Positions 27,755-36,171 of a DNA stretch of 64,000 nt are shown here, piece by piece. The DNA comes from Atlantibacter sp032062175 (GTDB taxonomy: Bacteria > Pseudomonadota > Gammaproteobacteria > Enterobacterales > Enterobacteriaceae). The stretch covers positions 1-64,000 of the forward strand of contig NZ_DAMBQK010000025.1 of NCBI RefSeq assembly GCF_032062175.1, written 5' to 3'. The notes under the pieces are model-generated. The model had not been told where the DNA came from. It saw only the letters and a program-made list of their open reading frames with translations, and did no database searches. Position 1 is the first letter of the stretch, and each line of letters opens with the position of its first letter. Both the position numbers and the translations under genes were made by a program.

Positions 27755-29269
27755 TTATTCAACCGCCATCAGCTTACGGTATTCATCCCATGCATAAAGA
27801 TCGGTCATACCACTTATATAATCCTGGATAAGACGGCAGCGATAATAATATTCCCAAATCGGAAAATCAGCATCATTACGATTAACGTGGCTCATCGCCT
27901 CAATATAAGCCAGGCGGTGCCGACCCGACAACTTATGAAATAGCCGGGTTTCAATAGGTAACCGTCGCCCATTGGCTTCTTCCACTAATAGCCGGAAGTC
28001 GTCCGCGCCCAGCAGCAACAGCGGTTGATATATATCTAACAGCCCTTTAATCACCCGGTAACCCTGTAATTCGAGCTGCTCAACATCGGGATGGCTAAAT
28101 ACATGGCGAATCGCGACGTTTTTATAAAGTTTCAGGAGACGGCTATATGGACTGTCATCTTCCAGCAGCGCGTGATTAAAACAACCGGGGAAAATGGTCG
28201 GTAAGTTATCAATAAAACGCTGGGCGGCGTAAGGCACCAGTTTATTCAGCGTATTCACCCGCAAATACATAAAAAACTGATCTTCAACGCTGCGCTGCAT
28301 GGAGTTAGTCATCGATTTATCCCAGGCATTTTGCACCACCTGGGCAAACAGATCGCCGGGTTGATGGTCGCCCCAGGCGTCGCGCAAATGCTGGTAAAGC
28401 TGCTCGGCACTGAAGATGCGTTTCTCTACTGCATCTTCTAAGTCGGCGACGCAATAAGAGATGTCGTCAGCGGCTTCCATAATCCAGGTCAGTGGAAATC
28501 GGCAATAGTCGTTCAGTGAAAGTTCTTTACGTAACCGTACAATGTACTCTTCTTCCGAGAGGTAAAAGCCCGGTTTTTTCATTAAGTAACTGTGGCTTTC
28601 CGGCGTGGGGCCGGTAAACCACGCCGGGCGGGTATATTTTAAAATCCCACCAACCTGCGCCCAGGTCAGGTTCATGCGCAGCAGCGTATGTACCAGACGA
28701 ATTCCCTGCGCGTTGCCTTCAAACTGGCAGATGTCATTACGCACCTTGCGCCGCAGCGTATTGAGCGCCTCTTCGCCCTCATGCAATTGCAGCACCGCCA
28801 CCTGGCAGCGATCACCGCTGAGCGGCTGGCTGGTGGCATCGGCAGGCACCAGGCGCTGGCGAAACCAGTCGTTAATCGCCGCTTCGCCAAAATGCCCGAA
28901 CGGCGGATTGCCGATGTCATGCATCAGGCAGGACATTTCAACAATACTTTCGAACGGGCCGGTGAGCTCATCAAGCCCATATTCCGCCAGCAGCCTGCGC
29001 TCCTTCAGGCGGCTGAGCACCTCTTTGGCGATATAGCGCCCCACCTGTTGGACTTCCATGGAATGGGTCAAACGGGTGCGCACCGCAGCGTTGCGCTCAA
29101 GGGGAAAAACCTGGGTTTTCTGCTGGAGACGGCGAATGGCGGGAGAGTTGACGATGCGTCCGCGGTCGCTTTCAAAAATGCGCACAATCTCATGCTCGCT
29201 TTTCACGCCCTGTGGCGAGCGGTAGCGGCGACGCCAGTTAATCTTATTGCGAAAGTCGAACTCAGCCAT
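27755..29269 (-). CDS. dgt: Deoxyguanosine triphosphate triphosphohydrolase
   Basis: Dgt hydrolyses dGTP to deoxyguanosine and tripolyphosphate, affecting dNTP balance and mutation rate. The 504 residues (E. coli 505) carry the HD-domain metal site in SCLMHDIGNPPFGH, preceded by RLTHSMEVQQVGRYIA and followed by IMEAADDISYCVADLEDA. The gene is divergent from mtnN across a 92-base promoter region and sits upstream of degP on the same strand, with 138 bases between. Confidence 0.96.
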   Translation of the reverse strand: MAEFDFRNKINWRRRYRSPQGVKSEHEIVRIFESDRGRIVNSPAIRRLQQKTQVFPLERNAAVRTRLTHSMEVQQVGRYIAKEVLSRLKERRLLAEYGLDELTGPFESIVEMSCLMHDIGNPPFGHFGEAAINDWFRQRLVPADATSQPLSGDRCQVAVLQLHEGEEALNTLRRKVRNDICQFEGNAQGIRLVHTLLRMNLTWAQVGGILKYTRPAWFTGPTPESHSYLMKKPGFYLSEEEYIVRLRKELSLNDYCRFPLTWIMEAADDISYCVADLEDAVEKRIFSAEQLYQHLRDAWGDHQPGDLFAQVVQNAWDKSMTNSMQRSVEDQFFMYLRVNTLNKLVPYAAQRFIDNLPTIFPGCFNHALLEDDSPYSRLLKLYKNVAIRHVFSHPDVEQLELQGYRVIKGLLDIYQPLLLLGADDFRLLVEEANGRRLPIETRLFHKLSGRHRLAYIEAMSHVNRNDADFPIWEYYYRCRLIQDYISGMTDLYAWDEYRKLMAVE

Positions 29270-29361
29270 AAGCCCTCCAGCTCTTAATCAGAAGCGAATT
29301 ATTTCCCTGTCAATGCCATGATAGACTATGCCCCTGAATCTAACATTTAGCGAGTATCTCT

Positions 29362-30060
29362 ATGAAAGCAGGCATCATTGGCGCAATGGAAGAAGAAGTT
29401 ACCCTTCTGCGCGACAAAATCGAAAACCGTCAAACGCTGAACATTGCCGGTTGTGAAATTTATACCGGAACGTTAAACGGAACCGACGTGGCGCTGCTGA
29501 AATCGGGAATTGGTAAAGTTGCGGCGGCGATGGGCGCAACCCTGCTGCTGGAACACTGCAAACCCGACGTCATTATCAATACCGGCTCCGCAGGCGGCCT
29601 GGCGTCGACCCTGAAAGTGGGCGATATCGTGGTATCTGAAGATGTGCGCTACCACGACGCCGACGTCACCGCGTTTGGCTACGAATACGGCCAGTTGCCG
29701 GGCTGCCCGGCAGGCTTTAAAGCCGATGAAAAACTGATTGCCGCAGCCGAAGCCTGCATTCAGAAACTGGACCTTCACGCGGTACGTGGCCTGGTGGTAA
29801 GCGGTGATGCGTTTATTAACGGTGCGGAAAACCTGGCGAAAATCCGCCAGCACTTCCCGAATGCCATTGCGGTAGAAATGGAAGCCACCGCCGTGGCGCA
29901 CGTTTGCCACAACTTCGGCGTGCCGTTTGTGGTGGTACGCGCCATTTCCGACGTGGCCGATCAGGAGTCCCACCTCAGCTTTGACGAGTTCCTGACGGTG
30001 GCGGCGAAGCAGTCCAGCCTGATGGTTGAAACGCTGCTCCAACAGCTCCAGCATGGCTAA
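29362..30060 (+). CDS. mtnN: 5'-methylthioadenosine/S-adenosylhomocysteine nucleosidase
   Basis: MtnN (Pfs) removes adenine from methylthioadenosine, S-adenosylhomocysteine and 5'-deoxyadenosine. It serves methionine salvage, relieves inhibition of methyltransferases and provides the LuxS substrate for AI-2. It has 232 residues, as in E. coli. Catalytic Glu12 lies in GAMEEEV near the start, and Asp197 in VRAISDVADQ. Its end overlaps btuF by eight bases, so the pair is probably coupled. Confidence 0.97.
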   Translation: MKAGIIGAMEEEVTLLRDKIENRQTLNIAGCEIYTGTLNGTDVALLKSGIGKVAAAMGATLLLEHCKPDVIINTGSAGGLASTLKVGDIVVSEDVRYHDADVTAFGYEYGQLPGCPAGFKADEKLIAAAEACIQKLDLHAVRGLVVSGDAFINGAENLAKIRQHFPNAIAVEMEATAVAHVCHNFGVPFVVVRAISDVADQESHLSFDEFLTVAAKQSSLMVETLLQQLQHG

Positions 30061-30856
30061 GCTCAAACGCTTCGGGGCGCTGTGCGCCCTTTTCCTCTTC
30101 CCGGCGTGGCTGTTTGCCGCGCCGCGCGTGATCACTCTGTCACCCGGCAACACCGAACTGGCATTCGCCGCAGGGATCACGCCGATTGCCGTCAGCAACT
30201 ATTCCGATTACCCGGAAGCCGCCAAAAAGCTTGAGCAGGTCGCCAACTGGCAGGGCATGAATTTCGAGCGCATCGTGGCGCTGAAACCGGATTTGGTCGT
30301 CGCCTGGCGCGGCGGTAATCCTGAACGCCAGGTTAACCAGCTTAACGCGCTAGGCATCGAGGTACTGTGGCTCGACCCGCTGACTGTAGAAGATATTGTC
30401 GCCGCGTTGCGCAAGCTGGCAACGTGGAGCCCGGCGCCAGAGCAGGCCAACGCCGCTGCCGATAAGCTTGAGCAGGAATTTGCCGCCCTGCGAAAACAGT
30501 ATGCTGACAAACCGAAAACCCGCGTTTTTATGCAGTTCGGCGACCATCCGCTGTTTACCTCCGGTAAATCCTCCTTGCAAAACCAGATCCTGGAAGTGTG
30601 TGGCGGTGAAAATATCTTCGCCGACAGCCGCGTCCCCTGGCCGCAGGTGAGCCGTGAACAGGTACTAATGCGTAAACCGCAGGCCATCGTGGTGGCCGGG
30701 GAACAGCGCAATATCCCAAAAACATCGCAATTTTGGCATGACCAGCTCAAAGTTCCGGTTATTGCCCTTCACGACGACTGGTTTGAACGGTCAGGCCCGC
30801 GTATCATCCTCGCCGCAAAACAGCTCTGCCAGGCGATGGCGGAAACAACGAACTGA
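30053..30856 (+). CDS. btuF: Vitamin B12-binding periplasmic protein BtuF
   Basis: BtuF captures cobalamin in the periplasm and delivers it to the BtuCD importer. The ATG inside the end of mtnN gives 267 residues (E. coli 266). A signal peptide of about 21 residues ends WLFAA before PRVITLSPG. A type III (cluster A-II) binding fold follows, with two lobes joined by a helix. The longer in-frame start at 30026 would put a polar tail before the signal sequence and is rejected. btuCD are not in this window. yadS follows after nine bases. Confidence 0.95.
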   Translation: MAKLKRFGALCALFLFPAWLFAAPRVITLSPGNTELAFAAGITPIAVSNYSDYPEAAKKLEQVANWQGMNFERIVALKPDLVVAWRGGNPERQVNQLNALGIEVLWLDPLTVEDIVAALRKLATWSPAPEQANAAADKLEQEFAALRKQYADKPKTRVFMQFGDHPLFTSGKSSLQNQILEVCGGENIFADSRVPWPQVSREQVLMRKPQAIVVAGEQRNIPKTSQFWHDQLKVPVIALHDDWFERSGPRIILAAKQLCQAMAETTN

Positions 30857-30865
30857 GGGTGAGCA

Positions 30866-31486
30866 ATGCTGGTCTATTGGCTGGATATCATTGGTACTGC
30901 CGTTTTTGCTATTTCAGGGGTTTTACTGGCCGGTAAGCTGCGGATGGATCCGTTTGGCGTACTGGTGTTGGGCGTCGTCACGGCCGTAGGCGGAGGCACC
31001 ATCCGCGATATGGCCCTTGCCCACGGCCCGGTGTTTTGGGTTAACGATCCCACCGATCTGGTGGTGGCGATGGTGACCTGTATGTTGACCATTGTGCTGG
31101 TGCGCCAGCCGCGCCGCCTGCCGAAATGGGTGCTGCCGGTGCTGGACGCCGTCGGGCTGGCGGTGTTTGTCGGCATCGGGGTGAACAAAGCTTTTATGGC
31201 CGGAACCGGCCCGCTGGTGGCGGTGTGTATGGGCGTGCTGACCGGCGTGGGCGGCGGGATTATCCGCGATGTGCTGGCGCGCGAAGTACCGATGATCCTG
31301 CGTACCGAAATCTACGCTACTGCCTGCATTATCGGCGGCATCGTTCATGCCAACGCCTTCTATCTGTTCGGCATGCCGTTAGAGCAGGCGAGTATGGTGG
31401 GGATGGTGGTGACGCTAACGATCCGCCTGGCGGCGATCCGCTGGCATTTAAAACTGCCGACGTTTGCGCTGGATGACCGCGCCTGA
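30866..31486 (+). CDS. yadS: TRIC-type channel family protein YadS
   Basis: This inner membrane protein of about seven helices consists of two homologous halves (former UPF0126). Each half contains a glycine-rich kink: AVGGGTIRD in the first and GVGGGIIRD in the second. Prokaryotic members are related to eukaryotic TRIC trimeric cation channels, and the physiological substrate in enterobacteria is not settled. It has 206 residues (E. coli 207). As the third gene of mtnN-btuF-yadS it is followed by a strong bidirectional terminator shared with erpA. Confidence 0.9.
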   Translation: MLVYWLDIIGTAVFAISGVLLAGKLRMDPFGVLVLGVVTAVGGGTIRDMALAHGPVFWVNDPTDLVVAMVTCMLTIVLVRQPRRLPKWVLPVLDAVGLAVFVGIGVNKAFMAGTGPLVAVCMGVLTGVGGGIIRDVLAREVPMILRTEIYATACIIGGIVHANAFYLFGMPLEQASMVGMVVTLTIRLAAIRWHLKLPTFALDDRA

Positions 31487-31489
31487 AAA

Positions 31490-31522
31490 CAAAAAAGCCG
31501 TGATGCAATCACGGCTTTTTTT
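31490..31522. terminator. Bidirectional terminator between yadS and erpA
   Basis: AAAAAAGCCGTGAT-GCA-ATCACGGCTTTTTTT is a near-perfect 14-bp inverted repeat with A and T runs at its ends, centred in the 50-base gap between the convergent yadS and erpA genes. It can end transcription from both sides. Confidence 0.9.
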
Positions 31523-31536
31523 ATCGGCATTACGGC

Positions 31537-31881
31537 TTAGATGCTGAATGAAGAACCGCAGCCGCAGGTGCTGGTGGCGTTCGGGTTAGTCACCACAAAA
31601 CGGGAACCTTCCAGACCTTCGGTGTAATCCACCGCGCCGCCCACCAGATATTGCAGGCTCATCGGATCAACCACCAGCGCGACACCCTGTTTCTCAATGG
31701 TCATGTCGCCTTCGTTGATCTGGTCATCAAAGGTAAAACCATACTGGAAGCCGCTGCAACCACCACCGGTGATATATACACGCAGTTTCAGGTTCGGGTT
31801 CTCTTCATCGGCAACCAGGCTTTTTACTTTATTGGCTGCTGCATCGGTAAATTGCAGAGGCAGCGCTACGTCATCACTCAT
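31537..31881 (-). CDS. erpA: Iron-sulfur cluster insertion protein ErpA
   Basis: ErpA is an essential A-type carrier that delivers [4Fe-4S] clusters to apo-proteins such as IspG, and so is linked to the isoprenoid pathway represented here by dxr. It has 114 residues, as in E. coli. The three ligand cysteines are Cys42 (GGGCSGFQYG) and Cys106 and Cys108 (STCGCGSSFSI). It forms a single-gene unit, convergent with yadS. Confidence 0.97.
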   Translation of the reverse strand: MSDDVALPLQFTDAAANKVKSLVADEENPNLKLRVYITGGGCSGFQYGFTFDDQINEGDMTIEKQGVALVVDPMSLQYLVGGAVDYTEGLEGSRFVVTNPNATSTCGCGSSFSI

Positions 31882-32013
31882 TATTTGCTCCCATTGATAC
31901 GGCGATTCGGGTAATTAACCGAATCCTGGAGGCGGTCCCGGAACAGAAACGGCCAGAAGTATGACGGATATCACCCAATCTTTTGGTCATTATCTAATAC
32001 CCTGGTAAATCGT

Positions 32014-33423
32014 TCAAGTATTCTCCGGTCGTGCGGCCTGCTGCTGCTCCGCTTCCTGTTTGGCTAATGTCCGCGCCAGGATAGTGGAATAGAGTGGCTT
32101 GCCGCCCAGGAACTGCGCCAGCAGTGTGGCACCCAGACAGGTAATAATCATTGGCAATATGAGCTGATAATTGTCGGTCATTTCCAGAACCAGCACGATA
32201 CCGGTCAGCGGCGCGCGCACAGAGGCGGCGAACAGTGCCCCCATTCCGGCGATGGCAAAGGTGCCTGGCTCCAGTTGCCACGCCGGGAACCAGGCGATAC
32301 AGACCATGCCGAACGCGGTACCCAGCAGCGTCCCCAGCGCCAACATCGGGGCGAAAATTCCGCCCGGCGCGCCAGAAGAAAAACATAGCACCGTGGTGAT
32401 GATACGAGTGATAAAGATAAACAGCAGCATCCCAACGGTAAAATTGCCCGCCGCAGCAATCGGGATCAAATTAAAGCCGCCCCCCGCCGCACTGGGATCG
32501 ATAAGCCCCAGCACGCCACAAAGCCCACCGATCATCCCACCGATTAACACCCACTTCGTGATATTCCCACCGTGGATTTTGGCGAACATATCCTGCGCCT
32601 TCAGCACCAGCGCGTTAAACAGCGGCCCGACAATGCCAAAAATCATCCCCAGCACCAGATACAGCCACAGGGTATGAATCGGCGCGTTGGAGAGTTGTCC
32701 CACATCGATGATTGCCGCTTCGCCGTTGAACACCCGGAACACAATGCTCGACATAATCACGCCGGTGAACACCGCTTTAATCGAGATCAGGCTGTAGCGA
32801 AACTGCGGGCGCATCTCTTCAATGATAAACAGAATGCCCGCCAGCGGCGCGTTAAAGGCGGCGGAAAGGCCCGCCGCCGCGCCGGTTGCCAGTAAGGTAT
32901 GGCGTGCCTCTGCGCTGCGCATGCGGAAAACATCCAGCACCATGCGCCCGATATTGCCGCCAATCTGCACCGTCGGCCCTTCGCGCCCCAGCACCATGCC
33001 CGCGCCCAGCGTTCCCATGCCGCCGAAAAATTTCACCGGCAGCACGCGCCACCAGCGCACCGGGCGTAATTCTTCCATCGCGCCTTCGATTTCCGGGATG
33101 CCCGAGCCGCCCGCCTCCGGCGCAAAACGGCGCACCAGCCAGTAACCGAACATCGCTAACAGCGCCGAGACGATAAACGCCAGCGGCCAGACCAGCCATT
33201 CGCGGTCCGCCGTGCTGGCCAGCAGCATCATGCGATTTAGCTGGACCCATTCCACGGCTTTATCAAATGCCACGCCTGCCAGGCCGGTGAGCGTGCCTAC
33301 AACGGCGGCCATTAACAGGATGGCGACGGGCGTTTTATCGCGATTGAGTAATTGCCGGATACGCTCGCGGCGCGTCAGGCGGACAAACTGCTGTGCTTCA
33401 AACGAGGAGTTTTCAGAATTCAT
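32014..33423 (-). CDS. clcA: H+/Cl- exchange transporter ClcA
   Basis: ClcA is the CLC-family antiporter that exchanges two chloride ions for one proton and supports extreme acid resistance. The 469 residues (E. coli 473) contain the selectivity elements GGSGIPE (Ser107), GREGPTVQIGG (gating Glu148), the internal proton glutamate in IIEEMRP (about 202-203), GAPGGIFAP, and a tyrosine in PLYSTIL near 445. About 18 membrane helices are expected. The gene is divergent from hemL. The C-terminal tail is slightly shorter than in E. coli. Confidence 0.96.
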   Translation of the reverse strand: MNSENSSFEAQQFVRLTRRERIRQLLNRDKTPVAILLMAAVVGTLTGLAGVAFDKAVEWVQLNRMMLLASTADREWLVWPLAFIVSALLAMFGYWLVRRFAPEAGGSGIPEIEGAMEELRPVRWWRVLPVKFFGGMGTLGAGMVLGREGPTVQIGGNIGRMVLDVFRMRSAEARHTLLATGAAAGLSAAFNAPLAGILFIIEEMRPQFRYSLISIKAVFTGVIMSSIVFRVFNGEAAIIDVGQLSNAPIHTLWLYLVLGMIFGIVGPLFNALVLKAQDMFAKIHGGNITKWVLIGGMIGGLCGVLGLIDPSAAGGGFNLIPIAAAGNFTVGMLLFIFITRIITTVLCFSSGAPGGIFAPMLALGTLLGTAFGMVCIAWFPAWQLEPGTFAIAGMGALFAASVRAPLTGIVLVLEMTDNYQLILPMIITCLGATLLAQFLGGKPLYSTILARTLAKQEAEQQQAARPENT

Positions 33424-33600
33424 ACATCATCATTTTTAGGTAGATTTTTTACGCGCGGCATTTTACTCGCCCTGAACCCAGACGTCGCGAGGAAAATCCC
33501 TTCGAATTATGATGCTTTAATCGGGCAAAACTTTTATTACCTTCCGTGGATCCCTTAGAATAGCCCGTTGTTACCCATTCCACGAATCAGGAGCCGATTC

Positions 33601-34881
33601 ATGAGTAAGTCTGAACATCTCTACGCTGCCGCACGCGAGCTTATCCCTGGCGGGGTTAATTCACCGGTACGCGCATTTACCGGCGTAGGGGGAACACCAC
33701 TTTTCATTGAGCGCGCCGACGGGGCTTACCTGTATGACGCCGACGGAAAAGCCTATATCGACTACGTGGGCTCCTGGGGTCCGATGGTGCTGGGCCATAA
33801 CCACCCCGCCATCCGCAACGCGGTAATCGAAGCCGCCCAGCGTGGTTTAAGCTTTGGCGCGCCCACCGAGATGGAAGTCAAAATGGCGCAACTGGTCACC
33901 GAACTGGTGCCGACGATGGATATGGTGCGAATGGTGAACTCCGGCACCGAAGCCACCATGAGCGCAATCCGCCTGGCGCGCGGTTACACCCATCGCGACA
34001 AGATCATCAAATTCGAAGGCTGCTACCACGGCCACGCCGATTGTCTGTTAGTGAAAGCCGGTTCCGGCGCGCTGACGCTCGGCCAGCCGAACTCACCAGG
34101 CGTGCCGGCGGATTTCGCCAAACACACCCTGACCTGCACCTACAACGATCTCGCTTCGGTGCGCGAGGCGTTTGAGCAGTATCCGCAGGACATCGCCTGC
34201 ATCATCGTCGAGCCGGTCGCGGGCAATATGAACTGTATCCCGCCGCAGCCGGACTTCCTGCCGGGCCTGCGCGCGCTGTGCGACGAATTCGGCGCGCTGC
34301 TGATTATTGATGAAGTGATGACCGGCTTCCGCGTGGCGCTGGCTGGCGCGCAGTCTTATTACAGCGTGGAGCCGGATCTGACCTGCCTGGGTAAAATCAT
34401 CGGCGGCGGTATGCCGGTGGGCGCGTTCGGCGGACGCCGTGAAATCATGGAAGCCCTGGCGCCGACCGGCCCGGTTTACCAGGCGGGTACACTGTCCGGC
34501 AACCCGATCGCCATGGCGGCGGGCTACGCCTGCCTGACCGAGGTGGCCCAGCCGGGTATTCACGCTACCCTGACCGACCTGACCACCCGTCTGGCGGAAG
34601 GCCTGCGCGAAGCGGCGCAGGAGGCGGGTATTCCGCTGGTGGTGAACCATGTCGGCGGGATGTTCGGCCTGTTCTTTACCGATGCGCCGAGCGTGACCTG
34701 CTATCAGGACGTGCTGGGCTGCGACGTTGAGCGATTTAAGCATTTCTTCCATCTGATGCTGGAAGAAGGCGTGTATCTGGCACCGTCGGCGTTTGAAGCG
34801 GGTTTTATGTCCGTGGCGCACAGCGAAGAAGATATTGATAACACCCTCGACGCGGCGCGCCAGGTGTTTGCCAAACTGTAA
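33601..34881 (+). CDS. hemL: Glutamate-1-semialdehyde 2,1-aminomutase
   Basis: HemL is a PLP enzyme that converts glutamate-1-semialdehyde to 5-aminolevulinate in the C5 pathway for haem and sirohaem. The ATG after AATCAGGAGCCGATTC gives 426 residues (E. coli 426). Earlier in-frame starts lack a ribosome-binding site and family similarity. Recognisable elements are MVNSGTEATMSAIR, DEVMTGFRVA and LGKIIGGGMPVGAFGG, with the PLP lysine near residue 265. It is the last intact gene before the degraded oxidoreductase. Confidence 0.97.
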   Translation: MSKSEHLYAAARELIPGGVNSPVRAFTGVGGTPLFIERADGAYLYDADGKAYIDYVGSWGPMVLGHNHPAIRNAVIEAAQRGLSFGAPTEMEVKMAQLVTELVPTMDMVRMVNSGTEATMSAIRLARGYTHRDKIIKFEGCYHGHADCLLVKAGSGALTLGQPNSPGVPADFAKHTLTCTYNDLASVREAFEQYPQDIACIIVEPVAGNMNCIPPQPDFLPGLRALCDEFGALLIIDEVMTGFRVALAGAQSYYSVEPDLTCLGKIIGGGMPVGAFGGRREIMEALAPTGPVYQAGTLSGNPIAMAAGYACLTEVAQPGIHATLTDLTTRLAEGLREAAQEAGIPLVVNHVGGMFGLFFTDAPSVTCYQDVLGCDVERFKHFFHLMLEEGVYLAPSAFEAGFMSVAHSEEDIDNTLDAARQVFAKL

Positions 34882-34887
34882 TACTCA

Positions 34888-34911
34888 GGCCCGCGCTATT
34901 CGGCGCGGGCC
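34888..34911. terminator. Hairpin after hemL
   Basis: GGCCCGCGC and GCGCGGGCC form a strong 9-bp stem with a 6-base loop seven bases after the hemL stop and ten bases after the end of the oxidoreductase remnant on the other strand. U-runs are poor on both sides (GCTTTCCCTT on plus), so termination is plausible but not certain. Confidence 0.5.
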
Positions 34912-34920
34912 GCTTTCCCT

Positions 34921-35373
34921 TCAGCGTTGCAGATGAACCCTAAATCCGCTCTCCCCTTCCGCCAGTTCCGGCCTGAGTATTAACGACGGGATCTGATAAT
35001 CACCAAAGTTCTGGCGACGAAACGGCAGCGGCGCGGTCTGCTCCAGGGTTTTCAGCCGCGCGTCCAGTTTCTCGCACTCCACCTGAAAGCGCTGTTCATC
35101 CATCTTATGGGCGCGATAAATCATGTGCGGCGGCAGAACATCAAAACCCGGATACCACAACTTCGCCAAAGCGATCGCCCCAGTGGCTATCGGAATGCTC
35201 GCCCACGCCATAGGCAAAACCGTAAGCATACACGCGCTCAAACCAGCCCTTCATAATGGCAGGCATGGTGAACCACCACAGCGGGAACTGAAAAATAACC
35301 GTATCCGCCCAATGCAGTTTCTCCTGCTCGCGGGTGATATCCGGGGTCTGTAATCCCTGCTCGTAACCGGTCC
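34921..35373 (-). pseudogene. Remnant of flavodoxin-like NAD(P)H oxidoreductase
   Basis: Two adjacent reading frames encode pieces of one NAD(P)H-dependent quinone/flavodoxin-fold oxidoreductase. The upstream piece contains KLHWADTVIFQFPLWWF and GFAYGVGEHSDSHWGDRFGE. The downstream piece, in another frame, contains YPGFDVLPPHMIYRAHK and PFRRQNFGDYQIPSL. Between GDRFGE and YPGFD about 45 residues expected in the family are missing and the frame changes (around 35165), so this is an internal deletion rather than a point frameshift. The 5' end, with the first 60 or so residues and the FMN-binding start, is also gone; recognisable homology begins near GYEQGLQTPDI. No functional protein is expected. 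The intact family protein is recalled, not aligned. Confidence 0.82.
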
Positions 35374-36140
35374 GCGAATCGTTAGGCGATCCGCTACTGC
35401 TGCCGGGTCCACGCGGAATGCGCCCCACCGCGCGGGCCGAAGCGCTGCGGGAACCGTTGCGTAAGGCGCTCCGGGCACTGGATCACGCCATCGCCTCGCC
35501 GCTGCCCTTCGATCCTGCACAGGCGGCCATGACCTGGCGCATCGCCGCATCGGATTACAGTGAATATTCGGTATTGCTACCCGCGCTGGATGGGTTACGT
35601 AACGCCGCGCCGCATTGCCGTCTGGCGCTGCTGGAGGTTCCCTCGACCCGGCTTTCCGCCGCGATGGAGCATGACAAACTCGATCTGGCAATTTTCACCC
35701 GTACCTGCGCACCGCTGGAACTGCGCAGCCGCTTCCTGTTCTATGAAAATTACCGGCTGGTGTGCCGCCACGATCACCCTGAACTGCAACACGCTCCGGA
35801 TCTTGCGCAGTTTTGCCAACTGGAACATGTAATCGTTTCGCCGGACGGCGGCGGATTTGTCGGCAGCACCGACGAGGCGCTGGCGGCGTTAGGGCTTACG
35901 CATAAGGTCGTGCTGTCCGTACCGCATTTTAGCTTTGTCAGCGCCGTGCTGAGCCGCACAAATCTGGTGGCGCTGTTGCCGGAACGGCTGGTACGTGACG
36001 ATGCGGCGCTGCGCGTGCTGGACGCGCCAATTGAGATTGCCGGGTTTGAGAAGATGATGCTGTGGCCGGAGCGGATGCACCGCGACCCGGCGCATCAGTG
36101 GCTTCGCGAGTTTATCGCCAGCGCGGTTCCGACAGAATAG
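35373..36140 (+). pseudogene. LysR-family regulator lacking its DNA-binding domain
   Basis: The frame reads in from RESLGDPLLLPGPRGMRPTARA, the end of a LysR-type winged helix-turn-helix, and continues through a full substrate-binding domain (about 230 residues, ending EFIASAVPTE). An in-frame stop lies at 35364, and the first 40 or so residues with the recognition helix are missing. An ATG at 35418 could give a 240-residue effector domain without DNA binding, but no clear ribosome-binding site precedes it. The missing part abuts the missing 5' end of the divergent oxidoreductase, so one deletion probably removed both. It is convergent with fhuB. Confidence 0.82.
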
Positions 36141-36171
36141 GACCCCTTTCAGGACGAAAGAGGCCATTTGC

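Noticed and set aside
35418..36140. An intact LysR gene starting at ATG 35418
   Set aside because: The frame already encodes LysR-like sequence before this ATG, the helix-turn-helix is missing, and there is no good ribosome-binding site. It is better seen as a truncated remnant.
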